64,000 nucleotides of DNA from Pseudorhodoferax sp. Leaf267. Its GTDB lineage: Bacteria; Pseudomonadota; Gammaproteobacteria; Burkholderiales; Burkholderiaceae_C. Each line of letters begins with the position of its first letter. The stretch's first letter is position 1. This document shows positions 57,316-64,000 of this stretch, piece by piece. A program made the position numbers and the translations under genes. Location of the stretch: positions 683,275 to 747,274 of the forward strand of contig NZ_LMMV01000001.1 in NCBI RefSeq assembly GCF_001422405.1, read 5' to 3'. The notes beneath the pieces are model-generated. The model was not told the DNA's origin and did no database searches. It saw only the letters and a program-made list of their open reading frames with translations.

Positions 57316-58311
57316 ATGACGCCTTCAAGTGCGATGGTCAACTGGCCCTTGCTGGCGGATGCCGTGACCATGGGCCTGATCCTGCTCGACGAGGGCGGCC
57401 GCGTGCTGCACTGGAATGCCTGGGTCACGCGCCATAGCGGGGTGGCCCTCGCGCAGGCGCAAGGCCGGCCGCTCGAGGAGGTGTTCCCCGACGCCTTGCC
57501 GCAGCCGTTCCGCCAAGCCGTGCGCAATGGGCTGCAGCGCCGCCTGCCCATCGTGCTGTCCAACGTGCTGCACCACTCGCCGCTGCCGCTGTTCTCGCGG
57601 CACGAGCACCGCGCGGGCAACCTGCGCATGCCGCAGTCGGTGACGATCACGCCCGTGGCGCAGCCCGGCGCGCACCACCTGTGTCTGATCCAGGTGACCG
57701 ATGCGAGCGTGGTGACCAAGCGCGAGCGGGTACTGCAGTCGCGCACCGACAAGCTCACGCGCGAGGCCGTGGTCGACGGCTTGACCGGCGTCTACAACCG
57801 CAAGTACTTCGACCAGAAGCTGAGCGCGGAACTGGAGCGCGCCCAGCGCAGCCACACGCCCGTGTCCCTGCTCATGCTCGACGTGGACAGCTTCAAGGCC
57901 TACAACGACACCTATGGCCATCCGGCCGGCGACCGCGTGCTGATCGCCATTGCGGACGCGGTGCGCGAGCAGGTCAACCGCGCCACCGATGTGCTGGCGC
58001 GCTATGGTGGCGAGGAGTTCGCCGCCGTGCTGCCTGCGTCCGACAAGCTCGGTGCGCAAGGGATCGCCGAGAAGATCCGCCGCGCGGTCGAGGCCCTGGC
58101 GATCCCGCATGCGGCTTCGACCGTGGCCGCGTATGTCACCGTCAGCCTGGGCGTGGCCTGCCACGATGCGCGCTCGCCTTGCACGGCCACCGAGCTGCTG
58201 GAGATGGCCGACCGCGCGCTCTACGACGCCAAGCGCAATGGCCGCAACCAGGTGCGCTGGACGGTCAGCGGCGCCTCGCCGCTGGACTCGTTCCCGTCCA
58301 CGCTGCGCTGA
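57316..58311 (+). CDS. PAS-GGDEF diguanylate cyclase
   Basis: 331 residues. An N-terminal PAS domain (ILLDEGGRVLHWNAWVTRHSG) is followed by a GGDEF domain with GGEEF active site (RYGGEEFAAVLP) and an intact inhibitory RxxD site (RATD) five residues before it, so it should make c-di-GMP under product feedback. It is third in the response regulator-cheC cassette, 21 bp after cheC. It converges with the BMP gene at a 6-bp gap. Confidence 0.94.
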   Translation: MTPSSAMVNWPLLADAVTMGLILLDEGGRVLHWNAWVTRHSGVALAQAQGRPLEEVFPDALPQPFRQAVRNGLQRRLPIVLSNVLHHSPLPLFSRHEHRAGNLRMPQSVTITPVAQPGAHHLCLIQVTDASVVTKRERVLQSRTDKLTREAVVDGLTGVYNRKYFDQKLSAELERAQRSHTPVSLLMLDVDSFKAYNDTYGHPAGDRVLIAIADAVREQVNRATDVLARYGGEEFAAVLPASDKLGAQGIAEKIRRAVEALAIPHAASTVAAYVTVSLGVACHDARSPCTATELLEMADRALYDAKRNGRNQVRWTVSGASPLDSFPSTLR

Positions 58312-58317
58312 CGCGCA

Positions 58318-59319
58318 TTACTTCGCGGTCGGCTTGGGCTGCGTGTCGTCGACCTTCACGGCGAACTTTCCGGCCAGGATCTCTGCCTGGCGCGCGCGCA
58401 CCTTGGCCACGATGTCGGCCGGGACCTTCTTCTCGAAGGTGCCCAGCGGCGCGAGCTCCGAGCCCTTGTATTGCATGTGCGAGAACTTGCCGAAGTCATC
58501 CGCCTTGTACTGGCCGGCCTTGACCTGCCTGAGTGCCTCGTCGATCGTCGGCTCCATGTTCCACACGGCCGTGGCGACCACCGTGTCGGGGTACTGCGCC
58601 TGCGTGTCCACCACGTTGCCGATCGCCAGCTTGCCGCGCTCCTTGGCCGCGTCGCTGACGCCGAAGCGCTCGGCGTAGAGCAGGTCCACGCCCTTGTCGA
58701 TCATGGCGAAGGCGGCCTCCTTGGCCTTGGGCGGGTCGAACCAGCTGTTGATGAAGGTGATGGTGAACTCCACCTGGGGGTTGGTCTCGCGCGCGCCGGC
58801 CATGAAGGCGTTCATGAGACGGTTCACCTCGGGGATGGGGTTGCCGCCCACCATGCCGATCTTGTTGCTCTTGGTCATGCCGCCGGCAACCATGCCGGAG
58901 AGGTAGGCGGGCTCCTGGATGTAGTTGTCGAACACGCTGAAGTTCGGCGCCTGCGGCTTGCCCGAGCTGCCCATCAGGAACATGGTCTTGGGGAAGTCCC
59001 TGGCGACGCGACGCGCCGCGGCCTCCACAGCAAAGGCCTCGCCCACGATGAGCTGGTTGCCGCCGTTCACGTACTCGCGCATGACGCGCTCGTAGTCGGC
59101 ATTGGCCACGTTTTCGGTCGCCTTGTACTCGATCTCGCCGCGCGCCTCGGCTGCCTTGAGCGCCTTGTGGATGCGGCCCACCCACTGCTGTTCGAACGGC
59201 ACGGTGTAGACCGCGGCGACCTTGAGCTTGGCCTGGGCCCAGGCCATGGACGGCAGGCCTGCAGCCAGGGCGATGGCAAGGGCGGTGGATTGCGTGAGCA
59301 GATGGCGGCGCTGGTGCAC
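58318..59319 (-). CDS. BMP-family ABC substrate-binding protein
   Basis: 333 residues, periplasmic. The signal peptide carries a twin-arginine-like HQRRHLLTQS start and cleaves near MAWAQ. The BMP/PnrA fold is clear (KVAAVYTVPFEQQWVG; IVGEAFAVEAAARRVARDFP; NKIGMVGGNPIPEVNRLMNAF). It is the likely binding protein for the permeases and ATPase at 52583-56117, now separated from them by the regulator cassette. Nucleosides or bases are the expected ligands. It follows the LOG-family gene after 43 bp. Confidence 0.92.
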   Translation of the reverse strand: MHQRRHLLTQSTALAIALAAGLPSMAWAQAKLKVAAVYTVPFEQQWVGRIHKALKAAEARGEIEYKATENVANADYERVMREYVNGGNQLIVGEAFAVEAAARRVARDFPKTMFLMGSSGKPQAPNFSVFDNYIQEPAYLSGMVAGGMTKSNKIGMVGGNPIPEVNRLMNAFMAGARETNPQVEFTITFINSWFDPPKAKEAAFAMIDKGVDLLYAERFGVSDAAKERGKLAIGNVVDTQAQYPDTVVATAVWNMEPTIDEALRQVKAGQYKADDFGKFSHMQYKGSELAPLGTFEKKVPADIVAKVRARQAEILAGKFAVKVDDTQPKPTAK

Positions 59320-59362
59320 GGGGGAACTCCTTGAGGCGGCGGTGGATGGTGGATCGGGGACT

Positions 59363-60196
59363 TCAGTGCAACTGGAAGTGCGTGGCCAGCAGGTCGATGA
59401 GCTGCTCGGGGTCTTCCACGAACTGGATCAGGTTGGTGACTTCACCAGCACGGATCGTGCCCAGGCGCGTCATCTCGTCGATGCGCTGCTCCAGGCCCTT
59501 CCAATACACCTCGCGCTTGCCGAGCAGGTAGACGGGAACCGGGTCGAGTTGCTGGCTCTTGATCGACTCGATGATCTGGAAGGTTTCCCACTCGGTGCCG
59601 GTGCCGCCCGGGGCGATCACCACGGCGGCCGAGTGCAGCACCATCATCGATTCGCGCATCGCCACGCTGGAGAAGATCAGCCCGTCGCTGACGATGGGCT
59701 GGCCGCGGTAGGTCTGGAACGCCAGGCGCGCGTCGCCCTGGTCGCGCGCAGGGCCGTAGTAGGTGGTGTAGCCGATGCTCGGGCCGCCCGCCTCGGTTGC
59801 GCCGCGGCTGGCCGCTTCCATGATGCCGGGGCCGGCGCCCGTCAGGATGGGCAGCTTGTCGCCGTGCGCGCCGGTCCATTGCCGCGCGAACAGACGGATG
59901 CCCTGGTAGAGCTGCCCGTTGTCGGTGGCGGGCGCGCCTTCCTTGTCCTCGGCCAGGCGCGAGCTGCCGTAGATGGCGACGAAGCCGCGCGGGTACTTGC
60001 CGGCCTTGAAGCGCTCGGCGCAGTGCAGGTCGCGCGCCATGTCGGCGGCAGCCAGCCTGTTTTCCGTGCCCTTGTAGGGGCCGGTGTAGCTGGCGTTGGG
60101 GGCGGTGCTGGTGCAGGCGGCGTCGCCCGCCGGCGTGCTGGCGCAGCCCTGCAGCACCAGCAGGGCGGCCGTCGTGACAATCCACAGCGTACGCAT
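59363..60196 (-). CDS. LOG-family lipoprotein
   Basis: 277 residues from ATG 60196. Signal with lipobox (LLVLQGC), then a LOG (Lysine decarboxylase-like) nucleotide phosphoribohydrolase domain: LPILTGAGPGIMEAASRGA and the signature PGGTGTEWETFQ. LOG enzymes release a base from nucleoside monophosphates and are usually cytoplasmic; an exported, membrane-anchored copy is unusual. Position between bmp and upp suggests a role in nucleotide or base scavenging at the envelope. Its start is 10 bp after the upp stop. Confidence 0.82.
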   Translation of the reverse strand: MRTLWIVTTAALLVLQGCASTPAGDAACTSTAPNASYTGPYKGTENRLAAADMARDLHCAERFKAGKYPRGFVAIYGSSRLAEDKEGAPATDNGQLYQGIRLFARQWTGAHGDKLPILTGAGPGIMEAASRGATEAGGPSIGYTTYYGPARDQGDARLAFQTYRGQPIVSDGLIFSSVAMRESMMVLHSAAVVIAPGGTGTEWETFQIIESIKSQQLDPVPVYLLGKREVYWKGLEQRIDEMTRLGTIRAGEVTNLIQFVEDPEQLIDLLATHFQLH

Positions 60197-60206
60197 GGCC
60201 GCCTGC

Positions 60207-60836
60207 CTACTTCGTTCCAAAAATGCGGTCGCCGGCATCGCCCAGGCCCGGCAGGATGTAGCCGTGGTCGTTGAGCTGGCGGTCGATGGCGGCGGTGTAG
60301 ATCGGCACGTCGGGATGCGACTTGTGGAAGGCGGCGATGCCCTCGGGGCAGGTCAGCAGGCAGACGAACTTGATGGACTTGGGGCTCAGCTCCTTGAGCC
60401 GCTCCACGGCTGCGATGGCCGAGTTGCCGGTGGCCAGCATCGGGTCGACCACCACGATGTCGCGCTCGTGCATGTCGTGCGGCATCTTGAAGTAGTACTC
60501 CACGGCGGTCAGCGTCTTGGGGTCGCGGTACAGGCCCACATGGCCCACGCGCGCGCCCGGCACGATGTTGAGCATGCCCTCCAGGATGCCGTTGCCGGCG
60601 CGCAGGATGGACACGAAGACCAGCTTCTTGCCGTCGATCACCTTGGAGGTCATGGTCTCCAGCGGGGTCTCGATCTCGATGTCCTGCATCGCCATGTCGC
60701 GCGTGACCTCGTAGGCCATCAGGCTGGACAGCTCGTTGAGCAGCCGGCGGAAGGTGTTGGTGCTGGCGTCCTTGCGGCGCATCAGCGTGAGCTTGTGCTG
60801 CACCAGGGGGTGGTCGATCAGGTGGACGTTGGACAT
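60207..60836 (-). CDS. upp: Uracil phosphoribosyltransferase
   Basis: 209-residue enzyme making UMP from uracil and PRPP. PRPP-binding loop [14 protein letters not shown] and uracil-binding [17 protein letters not shown] are intact. ATG 60836 ([16 protein letters not shown]) matches the family N-terminus; ATG 60860 is an in-frame alternative. It also serves as the Urc6 step of the URC uracil-degradation route, which fits its place 28 bp behind urc4. Confidence 0.95.
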   Translation of the reverse strand: MSNVHLIDHPLVQHKLTLMRRKDASTNTFRRLLNELSSLMAYEVTRDMAMQDIEIETPLETMTSKVIDGKKLVFVSILRAGNGILEGMLNIVPGARVGHVGLYRDPKTLTAVEYYFKMPHDMHERDIVVVDPMLATGNSAIAAVERLKELSPKSIKFVCLLTCPEGIAAFHKSHPDVPIYTAAIDRQLNDHGYILPGLGDAGDRIFGTK

Positions 60837-60864
60837 GGTCGGTTGTTCGAGTTGTTGCATGGTT

Positions 60865-62142
60865 CTAGAAGACGGTGCCATCGCTGTGGATGGCGAACGG
60901 TGGCGAGCCGCCACGCAAGCGTTGTGCCAGCAGGCGGCCGGTGGCCCAGGTGCCACCCTCGAGCACGCAGGCCAGCGGCATCTGCGCGGCCGCGCCGCCC
61001 AGCCGTGCGCGCACCAGCGGCGCCAGCGCATCGAGCAGCGCCACTGTCAGCGCGCGCCACTCGACGATCAGCTCGTCGCCCGGGTGCCAGACGCGGTTGG
61101 CGTTGGACGGCTCGGTCAGCACGAGCACGCCGGCGTCCAGCAGCAGGCCGCCGTTGCGGTACTCGGGCAGGCCGGTCAGCGCATCGACGCCATCGACATG
61201 CACGCCAGCCCACTGGAAGGGCTCCAGCAACGAGTAGGTCAGCCATTGCGACAGCTTGTGGAACGGCATCCATCCGGCCGTGAGGCCCGCGCCGGGCACG
61301 GCGTCGTGGCGCCAGCAGTCGCCGAGCGGAACGGTGCCGATGGCGTTCTGCGCGGGCCAGATCGGCGAGAGCGACATCAGCAGCTGCGACAGGATGTCGT
61401 GCGCGCTGATCGTGGCGGTGGGCGCGATCGTGGACGGCCCCAGCGGGCTCACCAGCATGTCGAACAGGCCGCCCGGCCGACCCTGCGGGCCGAACACCTC
61501 GGGCTGCGCTGCCAGCGTCTCGCCCAGCCGGCGCAGCAGCACCACGCGGCCGTCGATGCCGACCAGCGGGTTGACCGAACTGACCTGGAAGGCTGCGGCC
61601 AGCCGGTCGGCCACCAGGCCCCGCAGCGCGGCGGCATCGACCTGCAGCGGATGCGCCGGGTCGCTGGAGAACAGGCCGGCCGTGAAGGCGTGGAAGCTGG
61701 CCACCGCCAGGCCTTCGGAGCGCGTGAACACCTGGCCGCTGGCGGACTCGTGGTACTGCCAGTCCGGCCCGGCGCCGGCATCGAGCAGCACGCTGACGAG
61801 CGCCAGGTCGATCAGCGCGCGCGCCTTGGCGGGTGCGGCCAGGCCCGCCAGCCGCTTGTCGAGCTCGGCCTTGCGGTCCACGCCACCGGCCTCGAAATGG
61901 CGCCAGCGGCTGTGGAACGGGATCACGAGGCTGGGGTAGCGCTCACGCGTGAGATCGGCGACCTGTCCGGCCGCGGTCTGCAGCGCGGCGTCGTCGACCG
62001 TGAACCAGCGCGAGGCGCCGACACGGGCGCGTTCGAGCAGGTGGGAGGCGCGCTTGCGAATGGCCGTGGTCGTGCGCAGCGCGGCGGCCGCGCCCTCGGC
62101 GTGTTGCGTGTCCAGCTCGGAGCTGATGCCTTCGAACGTCAT
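60865..62142 (-). CDS. urc4: URC4/Urg3 family protein (DUF1688)
   Basis: 425 residues from ATG 62142. Family landmarks include [19 protein letters not shown], a central Ser/Pro-rich loop and [18 protein letters not shown] with FQWAGV. DUF1688 proteins take part in the URC pathway that opens the uracil ring from the nucleotide level, first described in yeast. It lies between urc1 and upp, supporting that assignment. Confidence 0.88.
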   Translation of the reverse strand: MTFEGISSELDTQHAEGAAAALRTTTAIRKRASHLLERARVGASRWFTVDDAALQTAAGQVADLTRERYPSLVIPFHSRWRHFEAGGVDRKAELDKRLAGLAAPAKARALIDLALVSVLLDAGAGPDWQYHESASGQVFTRSEGLAVASFHAFTAGLFSSDPAHPLQVDAAALRGLVADRLAAAFQVSSVNPLVGIDGRVVLLRRLGETLAAQPEVFGPQGRPGGLFDMLVSPLGPSTIAPTATISAHDILSQLLMSLSPIWPAQNAIGTVPLGDCWRHDAVPGAGLTAGWMPFHKLSQWLTYSLLEPFQWAGVHVDGVDALTGLPEYRNGGLLLDAGVLVLTEPSNANRVWHPGDELIVEWRALTVALLDALAPLVRARLGGAAAQMPLACVLEGGTWATGRLLAQRLRGGSPPFAIHSDGTVF

Positions 62143-62266
62143 GCGAAAACCTCCGTGCTGCGCACTGCGGTGCGAGCTGGCTTGGGGCGGCCCGGTGCAG
62201 ATGTCATGGGGGTACCTTCGCACTGCGTGCTGCGGTGCTGAGCCTCTTCAGGCGGCCGTGCGAGGC

Positions 62267-63526
<1,260 letters not shown>

Positions 63527-63614
63527 GATGGTTCCTTGGGGTTCGATTCAATGTAGCGATGCGGCATGCACGTGACAAGCTCGCACACTCTATGCCACAA
63601 CGGGGCCGGCCCGC

Positions 63615-64000
63615 TCATGGACGTGGCAGCGCGAACGGCGGCGCGCCGGGCGCTGGCTCGTGCCGCAACCGCTGCCAGATGGCCTGCAGCGCGCCGCGCG
63701 TGTCCATGGGGCCGGTGACCGCGACGGGCGCGACGGGCTGCCAGGCGGCGCTCGCCGAGGCGCGCTCGGCGATCAGGTACTGGAAGCTGTAGGCGGGCTC
63801 GGCGCCCATGCGCAGGTCCGACAGCACGAGCCGGTCGCCATCGGCCACGGCCTTCATGAAGCCGCTGGAGAACCACAGCAGCCGGGCCACGGGCGGTGTG
63901 TGCGCGAGCGCCTGCAGCGCCGCGGTCTCGCCGGCATACGGCTGGAACCGCATGGGCCCGTGGTCGGCCCACAGCGAGCGGTAGCCTTCCAGCATGCCAC
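63615..64000 (-). CDS. DUF457/YdjM-like metal-dependent hydrolase (3' part only)
   Basis: The window ends inside this gene. About 128 C-terminal residues are visible, including LLWFSSGFMKAVADGDRLVLSDLRMGAEPAYSFQYL, which matches the C-terminal region of membrane-bound YdjM-like hydrolases. The N-terminal membrane and metal-binding parts are outside the window. The short last segment is Pro/Ala-rich. Confidence 0.8.
   Translation of the reverse strand, partial: GMLEGYRSLWADHGPMRFQPYAGETAALQALAHTPPVARLLWFSSGFMKAVADGDRLVLSDLRMGAEPAYSFQYLIAERASASAAWQPVAPVAVTGPMDTRGALQAIWQRLRHEPAPGAPPFALPRP

Overview
The window is high-GC DNA with Comamonadaceae-type (Betaproteobacteria; Acidovorax/Alicycliphilus-like) gene content: pst-pho operon, trxA-rho-rpmE2, dnaX-ybaB-recR next to the 4.5S SRP RNA gene, mltD beside rnhA, and a nucleobase/URC cluster. 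The genus is inferred from content, not proven. Host genes are tightly packed, often overlap by a few bases, and mostly have good Shine-Dalgarno (SD) sites.

Layout. 1-6588: pstS (5' truncated by the window edge), pstC, pstA, pstB, phoU, phoB, phoR, a complete phosphate uptake and sensing operon. 6582-9616: a MATE exporter and a polytopic ArnT-like membrane protein. 9640-11863: rpmE2, rho and trxA, with a perfect 10-1-10 palindrome ahead of rpmE2. 12034-16495: a flavoprotein and macAB. 16492-21931: an HD-GYP response regulator and a 1459-residue multi-PAS hybrid kinase.

22182-36969: a 14.8-kb integrative element bounded by a perfect 17-bp direct repeat. The right copy is the 3' arm of the 4.5S SRP RNA gene (ffs, minus strand, about 36955-37050), so the element sits in the 3' end of ffs with a tyrosine integrase beside it. 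It carries a serine recombinase, a small-terminase-like protein, an SF2 helicase-like ATPase, a zinc-motif protein, several unknown phage-type proteins, a 988-residue ejection-like protein ending in a GH24-like lysozyme domain, a membrane protein next to attL, and a stretch of small cargo genes and palindromes (32.1-34.8 kb). No portal, capsid, tail or large terminase is recognisable. It looks like a phage satellite or a heavily reduced prophage and is the main candidate for something undescribed.

37111-50998: dnaX with an internal frameshift site, ybaB, recR, a substrate-binding protein, a PAS chemoreceptor, mltD, a decayed gloB remnant, a methyltransferase, rnhA, a serine hydrolase, sbcB, a sirtuin, an RcnB-like protein and a GST.

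51264-63526: nucleobase/nucleoside salvage and catabolism. It holds a cytosine-deaminase-like enzyme, two permeases and a twin ATPase of a BMP-type importer, then (after an interposed response regulator-CheC-diguanylate cyclase cassette on the other strand) the BMP binding protein, a LOG-family lipoprotein, upp, urc4 and urc1. The likely logic is import of nucleosides or bases, deamination of cytosine to uracil, conversion to UMP by Upp, and degradation by the URC route. The window ends inside a DUF457/YdjM-like hydrolase gene.
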